A DNA stretch of 64,000 nt from Oehlia diaphana (lineage: Eukaryota > Glomeromycota > Glomeromycetes > Glomerales > Glomeraceae): assembly GCA_003833135.1 (NCBI GenBank), contig QZLH01000152.1, positions 54,870 to 118,869 of the forward strand. Reading direction: 5' to 3'. Below, in pieces: positions 23,941-35,559 of this stretch. The notes under the pieces were generated by a model. The model ran no database searches and was not told the origin of the DNA. It was given only the letters and a program-made list of their open reading frames with translations. Position numbers and translations under genes: made by a program. Every line of letters starts with the position of its first letter. Positions within the stretch are counted from its first letter, which is position 1.

Positions 23941-24603
23941 GTTTTAATTTTTAACGATTAGCCTCTACAACTTTATTTTTTTTTCGAAAGAAGATAAACA
24001 TATATATACTTATACGTACATTAAAAATGAAGTTTTTCCAAGAACGACTAAGGTCATTCTATTAAAATTAAAGTTCTTGATTAATCACATTCTTAAAAAG
24101 AATAATATATAATTAATCTTATAATATACAAGATTAAATATTCGGCACGTCTCCATTTGAAAATACTACGTTTGTACCATAATATTTAGTCACTAAAGAT
24201 TTGGCTTCGAGTAAGGCTTTAAGGATACAAATCTAATTCATATAAAAAAAAATGTAAGTTTAAAACCTAATTATTAGCGAATTAAAGTAACGTTTATTTT
24301 TAAATTCCTAAATCCAAATCCGTTAAAAGTTTATATCTTCCTTTAAATTTTAGAAATGAATGAATCTCACAAAAAAAATAAAATTGTTGCCCTTCCAATT
24401 CCTTCTTTCTCGAAAGTCTCACATGTATCTTTCCAACGCCTATTTGATCCAGAGTTGGTATATATTTGAATAGAAAGATCTAAGAAACTTGATTTTATTA
24501 TATTTTTAAGTTTCTTAGGTACTCTTGTTTATTTAATATAAATAAGGTTAAATCATTCTTTTATAATCGCTAATGTAATACAAAATCCATTTATTTATGA
24601 AAG
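23941..24603. other. Intergenic, no supported gene
   Basis: AT-rich, no coding potential, no clear repeat structure seen. Confidence 0.4.
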
Positions 24604-24758
24604 CCCTATAAAAAATTTTATCCGTTATTTCTGTAAAAACTCCGTAAAAATGAGCCTTTCGATAAAATTCCGTGATATAAGGTTGTTAATTCCGGAAATA
24701 TGAACCTTTTACGGAAAAAAGATGGAATATAAAAAACGGATTGACTTTTTTTACAGGG
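24604..24758 (+). mobile_element. 155-bp TIR element, copy 1
   Basis: Begins CCCTATAAAAAATTTTATCC and ends in GGATTGAC...TTACAGGG, so the ends read CCCTRTAAAAAA from both sides. An inverted copy at 33146-33327 shares CTCCGTAAAAATGAGCCTTT and GAAAAAAGATGGAATATAAA. Short length, matching ends and dispersal fit a MITE. The target duplication is unclear. Confidence 0.6.
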
Positions 24759-25121
24759 AAGATTATATCAATCCAAAATGATCGGAAAATCCAATCCAAT
24801 TGAATTTGTGAAAATATCCATTTAGAAGTTGATTTTTAAATAAAATGCCCATCCTATCCTTATAAAAAAAGTAGATACGTTTTTTATACTCAAAGATACG
24901 TTTGTATATGGGAGAGTACTGAAAAAACATCTCTTGAGAGATATATTACGTTTCATTGTTGCATATGATTTACATAAATTTAGCGCAATTTGGATAACTA
25001 ATTGTATTACAATATTAGCTAAATTTGGTCATGTGGCGGGTTTGACAAACTTTCATTATAAAAAAAGTAGCGTTTTTATATTCATATTATTAGACTATAA
25101 TAAGCTTCTCACTTGGTAAAC

Positions 25122-28100
25122 ATGTCAAAAACAACTGAAAAGGATTCTAATGCTTATATTGATTGGTTAGAAAAAGCAATATCAGAAAATTATATCAAAT
25201 ATTATGATTACGCAGAATTTACTAATGAAGAAGAAATAAGTAACGGATCTTTTGGAAAGGTTCTTCGTGCAAATCGTAAAGATTCTGATACTGTTATGGC
25301 TATAAAATATCCATTTAGTTTATCTATTAAAGAGATAATTAATGAGGTAACAAATATTATACTATGCATGAATAAATTTCTTTTTAGCGCTAACATTATA
25401 TTTTAAAATAATAGTTAAAAATGCAACGCGAGGTTGATTATCATGCAAATATTATCTGATTTTATGGCATCTCAAAATTTAAAAACCAATATTTATTGGT
25501 TATGGAGTACGCTGATTGTGGTTCATTACAATCCTATTTAAGAAAGAATTTTAATAAACTTGAATGGAATGATAAATATCAATTAGCATTTCAACTTGCG
25601 AATGCTGTAGAATGCTTACATAATGAAGGAATTATCCATTGTGATTTGGTAACATAACAAATTTATTTTATTGAGTAATTGACTTTGTTTATATCAAGCA
25701 ATAGCATAATTTATACATTATTTATAGCATGCACAAAATGTACTTGTACATCAAAATAAAATAAAGTTAGCAGATTTTGGTTTGTCAAGGAAAATAGATG
25801 ATATATATAGTGATTCAACAGATGTGCTTGGTGTTGTTCCTTATGTTGATCCAAGATATTTAAATAATATTAAAAATAAGAATCAATTATACAAATTAAA
25901 TCCAAAGTCTGATGTCTATAGTGTTGGAGTTCTCCTTTGGCAAATTTCAAGTGGTTATAAACCCTTTTATGCTGAAGAAGTAGATTATGATGCAAAATTA
26001 ATCATGGACATTAAAGAAGGACAACGAGAGAAAGTTATCAAAGATACCCCTACTGAATATAGTAATTTATATAAAGGTAAAAATTATGTAATCTTAAATT
26101 CAGTTATATAGTAATTATTCATATTAACATAATTAATTTTTAGAATGTTGGGAAGATGATCCAAATAAACGTCCTACTATTCATCAAGTTGTTAAATCCC
26201 TTAAAAAAATAATTTTAGGTGAAAATAATGATAAGATCAATTCTTTGGAAAACGCAGAATTGTTACAAGAGACTTCTTCTCGTTCAATTACTATAACTGA
26301 TTTAGCTTGTATGCTCAGCAATAATTCTGATTTATATCTAAGTAAATTTATACAAAACCATTTAAATGATGAATATGACTTGGATGTATTAAACCAAGCA
26401 GAAAGATTATTTTTAGAAGCATTTGTTGTAAAAGATAGTATCGATACCCTCATTGACAAATTAATCGCACTTTTGATTAAAACAAAAGATGAAGGAAATG
26501 ATGTTAATGAAACAAAGCATTTCATTAATCACTGCATCTCTCTTTCAAATCAAACTATGAATGATATTTTTGAATGGCTTAAAGAAAACCAAACAAAATC
26601 TTCTTATATTTTTTTTCTTGGATTTTTATATTTTAATGAATTTACTTTAGAGGAAAAAAACGATGAAAAGTCATTTAAATTGATTTTAAAAGCAGCAGAA
26701 GATACTTATCCTATTGCACAAATGTATTTAGGTATATTTTATGAACATGGAATTGAAACTAATGTTGATTATAGTTTGGCATTTTATTGGATGCAAAATG
26801 CTGCAGACAATAAAAGCATTTGTGGTCAGCTTCAACTTGGTATATATTATGCGAATGGTATAGGAACAATTAAAGATCTAAATAAAGCCTTTTATTGGTA
26901 TCAAAACGCAACAAATAATAATAATAAGGCTGCATTATATCATTTGGGAAGATGCTATGAACTTGGAAAAGGGGTGGAAAAAAATGAAGATGAAGCATTT
27001 AAAATATATATGAAATTATCCGAAGAAGAAAATAAATATGGGAGTTTCCAACTTGCTATATGTTATTATTCTGGAATTGGAACTAAAGTTAATAAATTAA
27101 AAGCATTTGAGTTATATAAAAAAGCAGCCGAGAATAATAATCTTATGAGTCAAAATAATCTTGGATTATTATATGAATATGGTGAAGGAATAGAAAAAGA
27201 TATAGAAAAAGCCATCTATTGGTATAATAAAGCAGCTGAAAATGGAAGTGAGGTGGCAAATTATAATTTAGGTAATTGTTACGAATTAGGAAAAATAATT
27301 GAAAAAGATGAAACTAAAGCTTTTAGTTGTTATGAAAAATCAGCTGAAAAGGAATATTTAAATGCTCAATTTAAACTTGGATACTGTTATTTTAATGGAA
27401 TTGGAACAGAAATAAATAAAATAAAGGCGTTTGAATATTATGAAAAATCAGCCAAAAAAGGACACATAATAGCTCAAAATAATTTTGGATTATTGCATGC
27501 ATATGGTGAAGGGACAGAACAAAACATGGAAAAAGCTATTTATTGGTGTAATAAAGCGGCTGAAAATGGAAATGAAATAGCACTATATAATATGGGTCAA
27601 TATTATGAATTAGGGATAGTAGTTGAAAAAAATGAAATTAAAGCTTTTGAATATTATGAAAAATCAGCTGGAAAAGGATATTTGGATGCTCAATTTCAGC
27701 TTGGATTTTTTAATTTTAATGGAATTGGAACTGATGTTAATAAAACAATAGCATTTGAATTATATAAAGAAGCAGCTGAAAAAGGACATATTATGGCTCA
27801 AAATGATCTTGGATTATTATATGAATTGGGTGAAGGAATAGAAAATGATTTTAAAAAAGCTATTTATTGGTATAATAAAGCAGCTGAAAATGGAAATGAA
27901 ATAGCACAATATAATATGGGTCAATTTTATGAATTAGGGGAAGGAGTTGAAAAAAATGAAATTAAAGCTTTTAAGTATTATGAAAAAGCATCTAAAAAAA
28001 AACATTTAGATGCTCAATTTCAACTTGGAATTTGTTATGAGCAAGGAATTGGTACAGAAGTAAATAAAATAAAGGCATTTAAATCTTATAAAGAGGCGGC

Positions 28101-28920
28101 TGAAAAAGGACATAGTGATGCACAAAATAATGTTGGTTATTTATATGATTGTGGTCAAGGAGTAGAAAAAGACCGAAAAGAAGCTATTTATTGGTATCAA
28201 AAAGCAGCAACAAGTGGAAACACCATTGCTTTATATAATTTAGGTGAAGCTTATGAATTAGGAATTGGTGTTGAAAAAGATGAAGTTAAAGCATTTGAAT
28301 ATTATAATAAATCTGTTCAAAATGGACACACTATTGGAAAATTTTACCTCGGATATTGCTATGTAAATGGAACTGGAACAAAAATTGACAAAATAAAAGG
28401 ATTTGAGTTATATAATGAGGCAGCTGGTAAAGAAAATAATAATGTAAAAAATAACCTTAATAATGATGACAAAGAAATTATTAGTAATTTAGATAAAGTT
28501 TGTTATTGGTATCATAAAGCAGCAGAAAATGATAACAAAGGTGCATTATATAAATTAGGTGAATTCTATGAATTAGGCCAAGGTGTTGATAATAATGAAA
28601 TTAGAGCATTTGAATTTTATAAAAAATCCGCTGATTTAGGATTTATAGATGCTCAATATAAACTTGGATATATTTATGAACATGGAATAGAAATTGATAA
28701 GAATAAAGAAAAGGCTTTTGATCTATATAAGATGGCTGCAAAAGGAGGAAATATTGATGCTCAAAAACATCTTGCATCTTTATATGAAAAAGGTGAAGGC
28801 ACAAATAAAGATATAGATAGCGCTATTTATTGGTATAAGAAGGTTATAGAAAATGGATATCAAGAAGTTAAAGAAAATTTGGATAATCTTTTGTCAACAA
28901 AACGTGAAATAGAGAAATAA
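25122..28920 (+). pseudogene. Kinase-Sel1 gene, four exons, in-frame TGA
   Basis: Exons 25122-25346, 25415-25648, 25728-26076 and 26144-28920 join in phase (1194 codons plus stop). The ATG at 25122 gives a 75-codon first exon, exactly as long as that of the kinase at 22222. Kinase motifs: ISNGSFGKVLRA, MAIKYPF (ATP lysine), [39 protein letters not shown]. In exon 2 the codon between HANII and FYGISKF is TGA (25457-25459); the paralogue has AAA (Lys) here, and C-to-T in a CGA Arg codon would explain it. No other lesion was seen in 3.6 kb, so inactivation would be recent, or the base is an assembly error or recoded. After ECWEDDPNKRPT come about 21 Sel1 repeats (26620-28910). The intron between exons 2 and 3 of the paralogue is absent. 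Confidence 0.8.
26620..28910 (+). repeat. Sel1 repeat array with three-repeat period
   Basis: About 21 Sel1-like units of 36 residues. Every third unit has the form LLYExGEGxEKDxxKAIYWY followed by NKAAENG (units 6, 9, 12, 15 and 21, with a degenerate 18), alternating with AFEYYEKS and AFELYKEA types. The true duplication unit is therefore about 108 codons (about 324 bp). Confidence 0.75.
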
Positions 28921-29220
28921 AATTTTTAATTTCTTTTTCTATACTGTCTTATTGGTAATGCCATTTTAAATTTATTTATATAAACAATATAACAAAATCC
29001 AACAAAGTTATCAAAAAACTCCCTATTAAAGAAAAATTCTCTAATAAATTCTCAAAAAATATCACTTATTAAAGAAAAAATTTCTAATGAAGAAACTAAT
29101 AAAGTAGTGTGCGTGTTACTAATTTTTTTTTCATTAGCATTATAAGGAATAAACCAATCAAAATTTCATTAACCGGAACTGGATTAGTCACACAAATATC
29201 ACTGATTTGACCATTAGAAC
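28921..29220. other. Gap between convergent genes
   Basis: About 300 nt. On the minus strand an open frame continues beyond the annotated end of the CRN-like gene (SCVSSNGQISDICVTNPVPV, about 29140-29210), which might be its frameshifted 3' end. Confidence 0.35.
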
Positions 29221-30727
29221 TTACACATGATCCAATAGAAATTCCCCACCTTTACAAATCTTTGCATGCGACCATATTTCAACCATCTCCCCACGAAGAA
29301 CTGCCATTACCGATATGTCTCTTGAGTACTCAATAAAACTGCGTAGATCATCAATGTGATCTTTGTGAAATTTTTCTAAGCATTTATTTTTCACGAAATC
29401 AGATGCAAAGGTGCATATTGCTTTAGTGTATGAATTATTTATATCCTCGTTTGTTTTTATGTGAATTAATTCATGTGAGAATCCGTCACCTGAGAAGTGT
29501 TCGCCCTGAGCTCTTAGCAAACTTTTTAAATCTATTAATGAAAGTGCGCGGTCGATCCTCAATCTAATTTTATCTGGCGTCATCAAGGTATCAAAAATCC
29601 ATCTCGCAACTCCTCCACATAAATTGAACTTTCCCTTAATTGAATTTTGAGTAATTTGATTATATAGATTGACCTGACAGTCATAAAGTTAATTAAGATC
29701 CCAAGTTGGCATAAAAAAAATTTCGCTCTTTGGTGCTTTAGTAAATTTCTCAATCAATTGCTTCTTAGGTGAGGACACCATAATAAACTTTCCGACTAAA
29801 TCATGGCTAAATTTGGGCATTACACTATCAATTATGTACCACACATCCTTTTGTCTCGCGACCTGCCTAAATGTTTCATGATCTTTAGCTTTTATCTTAA
29901 ATAGACTACCGTCAGGTTCAATCCATGCCATAAACCCTTCATAATCAATAAAAACTGATTTTTTTTGTTTGAGAAACTCCACCATCATTACTTTTCCAAA
30001 GTATGACTTACCGATCCCTGGATTTCCAGTGATGCAGTACCGATTCAATAATGTGTCATTAAGTATAAAGTCACGCAAATAACCATAACAACTTCGATTA
30101 TAGATAACTGTATCCGTATATTCTCCCGGTAATACTGGCACTGTGAATACTTTAACATTTGTGTCTGGTAATTTTTTGATTAAATTTGAACCAACTCCTC
30201 ATCTGAAGGAAATGCAAGTCAAGTTAGGAATTTTTACTCTTCATTAGGTCAATATTAATAGAAATAGCTTTTTGCTGTAGTTTTTCCTTTTTAGGGTTTC
30301 CATTTTCTTCATCCGAGACTCCGTGCCTTCTCTTCCCTAATCAAATAAAAAAATATAAATGAGATGTGAGATAACGCAAATTTCTTGTTCGAGAGGTAAA
30401 CCATTGGGAAACACTTACCAGTGGTGGCGGGCAACTTCACAATGATGTGGATGTGCTCACTAGGAGGTTGTTTTTTGAATTCTTGTCCAATAGTTTTGAG
30501 GTCGCTGACCAATTTCACACCTCCGAACTTTCCTTCAATATTGATTCTCTCATATATCTTATGTTTTTCATTTTCAGGAATATTAACATGCCATAATATC
30601 AGTTTTTGTGTGGGTTCAGCCAATCCTGCCTGCTCCTTAATGGCTCTCTTGAGATGCCCAATGGACTTATTTGTATCAATATCAACAGAAATGCGTTCTC
30701 TTCACCTAAAATGATACAGCCTAACAT
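29130..30727 (-). pseudogene. Crinkler (CRN)-like NTPase gene, broken
   Basis: N-terminal part (30727 to 30419) reads MLGCIILGEENAF, then SVDIDTNKSIGHLKRAIKEQ, LILWHVNIPENEKH and PSEHIHIIVKLP: the CRN N-terminal domain (ubiquitin-like fold; LWxVxIP and hIHVLVxxP landmarks). After an intron (GTAAGT at 30418; exon 2 from 30336) comes a charged linker with KSKNS, then VFTVPVLPGEYTD and the P-loop GNPGIGKSYFGK, and EVxxW-type NTPase segments. Lesions: one base missing near 30688 (after NAF), one missing near 30188 (before LIKKLPDTN), and an in-frame TAA at 29689-29691 after PTWDLN, beyond which the frame continues (CGGVARWIFDTLMTPDKIRL, FSGDGFSHELIHI) to 29221. A 35-nt gap with CTAAC at 30203-30237 might be an intron. 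CRN-like proteins are effectors or nuclear proteins in oomycetes and some fungi; this copy is not functional as it stands. Confidence 0.75.
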
Positions 30728-33145
30728 AATGTCGGTAGATCTGATAAATCAATTTGAGAGCTAAAACAAGGTTCAACAAGGTAATTTTTCAGTATAATAA
30801 TACACGTAAAAGACTATGCAACGTTGGAGAATTTTCCTCGAATTTAGTTTGTATCCGGGATGGCGAAAGCATTCAAAATAGCGAAAAATAGTTCAACATT
30901 TTGATTATTTATCATATATATATATTTCTACAAACGATTGTTGACTAATTACTACGAACTGAGAGTCAGTAATACTATGAACAGAGTCAGCAATGTGTCA
31001 AGGACCAAATACAAAATTACGAAAAATCAAAAATCAATCACAGACTCATTATAGCACAATTATGTTTTTTTTTTGGTCTTAGTATGGTTGTACTGCTGGA
31101 GATTGTAAAACTTCAGTTCTGAAATAAAAAATATCTACATCCAATAGAATTTTTGTAATTATTCTTATTACAGTATACAATGGTTTAATTTAAATATGCG
31201 CAAATTTTTTGATTTTATAAGTATTGACAACTGCTGCTAAACATTTACGATAATAACCTTCGTTGTGTATTCCTGAATATATTTAGAGCATGAACAAATA
31301 TTGATAATAATAGCTTGCATACTTTTTGAAATTAAAAATTAATTCTATTCTTTGTATTGATCACGAAAGAATTCGAGTTTTTATATTTATAAAAAGTACA
31401 AAGATAAATTCTCTATATTTCAAGAAATTGTATGTTGAATATTATCCATTTTTAACACTTTTAAATTAAAGAAAAATGTAAGAATTTTATAAAAATTATT
31501 ACAAAATATATGTTCGACCAATGAATTTTCAAGGTTACACAAAATATTTATCATGAAAAAAAAGTTTTGCATTCCAACAAATGAAAAGTTTGAATCATTT
31601 TTAGCAAGAAGGGCATTATCTTAAGTTATGATCAAATAATGGTCGCAAGTTTAAAGTACAGAATGAAATTATTTTCCTGTTAATCTGATAAATTTATTTA
31701 TTTTATTTATGCGATAATACCTGCTATTATTTTTTAGGCGAAAAAAAGCAATAGTCACATTCCTGATCGCAATATATCGCAAATAAGAATTTTATTTTGC
31801 ACCTGAATTATATTTAATGGAACCCGGTTGTGTCGGTCACGTGACAGCGATTTTTTTGTGTTAAGATAGTATTACGATAAACATTAAGTGAAGTAATTTC
31901 TCGACTACCCATAAAAATAAAAAAATAAAATAATCATTAAGAGAAGTAAGTAGGGTAAGTTAAGCTAAAGAACCTAAGTAACGACTCTATTATGGTGCTA
32001 TCCTGAGAGAAGCGTGTCGCTAAGAATAGAGAGTGTCGTGGAAAGTTTATCGGCTTCAGAATTTAATGTATCGTTTGTTTTCTGTCCAAAATAAGAGCCA
32101 GAATGCGTATAGCGACCGGGTATTGCTCGTTTTCACGTAAAAAAATTTGTCCAAGTTTTTAAAAAGTTTAGAAAAAATTTCGTTTAGTATATCTAAAGTT
32201 TGAAGTTGATATGTCGTGCTTTTGATTTTCCAACTCATTTGTTTTAATAAGTCAAACTAGTAGGATGGTCAGTTGGATTATATCTGATCCACTCCTTAGT
32301 CCATTTCTTGTTGATGATGTTGTTTTAATGCATGGAGTCAAATTCTTTTGATTGAGGAATTTTTTGAAGCGTTTATTACTAGCAATGATAGTTTATATCG
32401 ATTTGCGTCTTGCGAAGATTACGATCGATCCATCACTATTTGATTGTTCCATTTAAAAATTAATTGTTGTAATGGGAGAGCTTTTGTATTGATTTCCGTG
32501 TATGTATTCCGTTAGGTGTTAATTTGATAATGAAATAGAAATAATAGAATATTAGAGCATTCTTATTTCGTGTGATCGTTGATCATTTTTTTCTTTTTTT
32601 AAATTTTAATTATATTTTTATATTTTCTTATACTAAATTCAATTAAATAAAGAGAGTTCAATATAAGTTAATTAGATAAAACAATCGAATAATTATTATA
32701 AAATAATAAGTAAACAAACTTTATAACACCTTTAACAATATTTTCACCTTTATTTTTAATGTTTTTTTCTATTTTAGCTACAAATATAAATTTTTAATTA
32801 TAAAAAATTTGTAAACTAAACTTAAAAATATTGACAAGGACGGAGTTTTAAAAAGGTAAGATCACGTGCAAGTGATCACTTGCCAAATCACACTGTAGAT
32901 AAAGCGACACGACATATAACCATAAAACCTTCCTAATTAGTAATGATCGACTCGAACGGGTCCCCTAAGGAAAGACGTCATTTCCTGGAACTTTCCTACA
33001 AATAAAACGTAGTCGTTTAAACAAAATAAATTTAGAAACTAAATGAAAATTAATTAATTAAATATAGTAATTCAAACAATTTGAATTTTAATGTTATAAA
33101 CAAATAATTAATAATTCTTATCAATAATACTCCGTCAACAGTTTT
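30728..33145. other. Intergenic, no supported gene
   Basis: About 2.4 kb with no coding-quality ORF. The 60-codon ORF at 32056-32238 (minus) has no recognisable features. Confidence 0.45.
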
Positions 33146-33327
33146 TTTGTAAAAAAAGTCGATCCGATTTTTTATATTCCATCTTTTTTCCATAAAAGGT
33201 TAATTAATAACCTCCTTATATATCATGGAATTTATCGAATTATTTACATTTTCCGTGAATAGATCCGTGAAAGGCTCATTTTTACGGAGTTTTTTTACAG
33301 AAATAAGGATAAAATTTTTTATAGGGT
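33146..33327 (-). mobile_element. TIR element, copy 2 (inverted)
   Basis: Reverse complement of the 24604-24758 element: starts CCTATAAAAAATTTTATCC, carries CTCCGTAAAAATGAGCCTTT and AAAAAAGATGGAATATAAA, and ends GACTTTTTTTAC. It is about 25 bp longer than copy 1 because of small insertions in the middle. The ORF at 33225-33413 is a by-product. Confidence 0.6.
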
Positions 33328-33872
33328 TAGTATTTGTTTATCTGTTATCTATTTTGTATAATTTTGGATTTTTTTTAGATTCAGGACCTTTAATGCGTAA
33401 TATATTCATATAAAGGTATCTAATAATATTGTTTAATTTCGTCATATAAATATCTCTAATAATATTAAATTGGTTAGTTTTAAATTTTGAAAACCATTAC
33501 AGAAAAAGTACTAATTTATGAAAGGTTTTATTATTACAATACAATACATAATATAAAGTTGACATTTATAAATGAATGACGGAAATACTAGAAGATTCTA
33601 GTCGATAATCTTTTTTTTTTTTTTTCTAAAAAAAAAGAAAAGAACCACTAAGCAACCGATATCGTTAATTTTAGAATAAATTGAATCGGTTGATTTATTT
33701 AGGAATGTTTTGAAATTGATGTCATCAATAATTTTGTTTTTAATATATAAATAATTGTGGAACTAACTCCGTACAATTATATTTCCATTTATCCGATTAA
33801 TAATTAATAATCAAATTGCATAGCTCATAACAAACTTCATCTATAAATATACCCACATCATAGGTTCTAATA

Positions 33873-33906
<34 letters not shown>

Positions 33907-34011
33907 ATAATCGTATAATTAAGAATAATTTTTTCATTCTTATATTCACTCTATAAAATTACAACTACAAAATATCAGTAATTTCAAACTCTCAAAAATT
34001 TGCAAATCATC
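33328..34011. other. Upstream region of secreted protein gene
   Basis: No gene. A 33-nt A run lies at 33872-33904, about 110 nt before the ATG, as in the F-box genes. Transcription-start signals cannot be assigned. Confidence 0.4.
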
Positions 34012-34350
34012 ATGAAATTTATTTTGATGTTTATTCTCATCATTATAGCTTTCAACAATATCGCTGCAATAGAGTCCTTGGATTGGAAAAGAGATGAATC
34101 GCGTACTCTGCCACTAAAAAAAACGCTTAAAAATTCACCTTTGGTGTCAAGGGCATTAGTTTGTCCATCCGGAACCTATGAATGTAAAGATAGTGAAGGA
34201 GGATGCTGCTCATACGGCACAACTTGTTTACCTAACTTCAAGTGCAGTAGTGGAAAACCTATCGCAACTAGTAATGGAATTATATTAGAAAAGTCATCAA
34301 ATATCTCACAAATACTCTCAATTGTAGTAGCTTACTTGTATTTAGTTTAA
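34012..34350 (+). CDS. Small Cys-rich secreted, probably GPI-anchored protein, 112 aa
   Basis: Starts MKFILMFILIIIAFNNIAA, a clear signal peptide; the ATG at 34012 is the first in the frame. The mature part contains LVCPSGTYECKDSEGGCC and SYGTTCLPNFKC: six cysteines in a C-x6-C-x6-CC-x5-C-x5-C pattern, the arrangement of many fungal knottin-like or wall-associated domains. The C-terminus has a Ser-rich region (EKSSNIS) followed by a hydrophobic tail (ILSIVVAYLYLV) to the stop, the layout of a GPI-anchor signal. Likely cell-surface or extracellular; function unknown. No intron, no lesion. A similar leader context (TTACAAAGTCATCATGAAGT) near 34449 begins only an 11-codon frame. Confidence 0.75.
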   Translation: MKFILMFILIIIAFNNIAAIESLDWKRDESRTLPLKKTLKNSPLVSRALVCPSGTYECKDSEGGCCSYGTTCLPNFKCSSGKPIATSNGIILEKSSNISQILSIVVAYLYLV

Positions 34351-34655
34351 TATTTACATTTCACTAGTTTTTGGGAATTTATTATTAATCAATAAGTTAA
34401 TATTATTAACATCCTACAAAACAATAAAAATTACAAATCGCTCAAATACTTACAAAGTCATCATGAAGTTTGAAACTGCGTTCATCGATTTCTGTTAATA
34501 AATTAGATATCATTTATTCATCTAAATTTTTTTATTAATACCATATTTTTTTCAGTTTATATTATTAATTTTAGACTTTTTTATACTAAAAAAAGCTTCC
34601 GTTAATATCATAGAAATTAATCAATGATCGAAGTAATTTCTACTTTTGGTTTAAA
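34351..34655. other. Intergenic, no supported gene
   Basis: AT-rich. Contains the ATG context at 34462 that resembles the secreted-protein start but is followed by a stop after 11 codons. Confidence 0.35.
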
Positions 34656-34852
34656 TATACTGAAGAACTATGCTATGATGTTGTATCTACTTAAAATAAT
34701 GGAAGATGGACAAATAGGAATCCTGATATCAATATAAAAGATGCAATGTGTAAGCCATAAATACATAAAATGAGAGTGGGTAACATTTGATAGATTTACT
34801 GATATTAAAGAAATTGATGGTGAATTCCCAAATTATATTTTGCAATGGTAAA
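34656..34852 (+). pseudogene. Relic of a kinase N-terminal region
   Basis: Fragments in one or two frames, broken by stops: RWTNRNPDINIKDAMCK (about 34703-34755), then WVTFDRFTDIKEIDGEF (34777-34827) and ILQW. The second string matches the usual start of Rhizophagus-type kinase domains (W-[IV]-x-F-D-[RK]-[FL]-x-[DN]-I-x-x-I followed by the glycine loop), here lacking the glycines. Nothing of the catalytic part was found downstream. Assigned from family memory. Confidence 0.4.
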
Positions 34853-35559
34853 TCAAGAAATTCTTATAAAAAAAAAACGAGTCTAAACCTATGGTAAAAT
34901 TCAAATAGGTACGTTTTATATACTATATTCAATTAAGAATCATTAAAGTTTTATTTAAAACCATTATTTTTTGATCCAAATCATAATTATGTAATAAATT
35001 GTAGTCTCGTTTTAGTATAATTTATTATACAACGTCATTGTTATATCACATTTTTATAATTGGTAATCTTTTTACAATATTATTAAACAGTCGTCGAAAT
35101 CAAATAAATTAGATTAAACAGATATTACGACTATTTTTAGTTAACTAAGAGTGGTGTCATTTTAACACCGATCATTCTATTTTCGCTAAGCCGCGTGCCA
35201 ATGTGACAATGTCATTTGATAATCATTTCGGAGCTGGTGACCTTCAGTCGCTAAACAACATTAAAACAAGATTCGTATCATATGAACGTTGATCATTTTT
35301 ATTTGAATTTTTCACTCATATATTTGCTTTTATTGATTTTAATTCATTTTTAACATCCTAAGACAACGTGTTATAATAGTTGTAAAGTTTAGAAGTGTCA
35401 TATGAAATTTGTTGTTAAAGAAAACAATAAAATTAGTGATTCTTCTATCTTCACGTTGTAATAATTTTCAATTAAATAGTAAAAAATAAATAATAATTAA
35501 TAATAATCAGTTCATAAAAAAGTAATTGAGTGCATACATTAGTAATACACTATATTATC
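34853..35559. other. Intergenic, no supported gene
   Basis: No gene seen. The end (35500-35559) belongs to the dispersed repeat also found at 3160-3280. Confidence 0.4.

Noticed and set aside
26184..26525. 113-codon minus-strand ORF
   Set aside because: Antisense to exon 4 of the kinase-Sel1 gene.
30421..30714. 97-codon plus-strand ORF
   Set aside because: Antisense to the CRN N-terminal domain.
34462..34497. Second copy of the Cys-rich secreted protein start (ATGAAGTTTG)
   Set aside because: Similar leader words, but the frame closes after 11 codons and no Cys motif follows in any frame.
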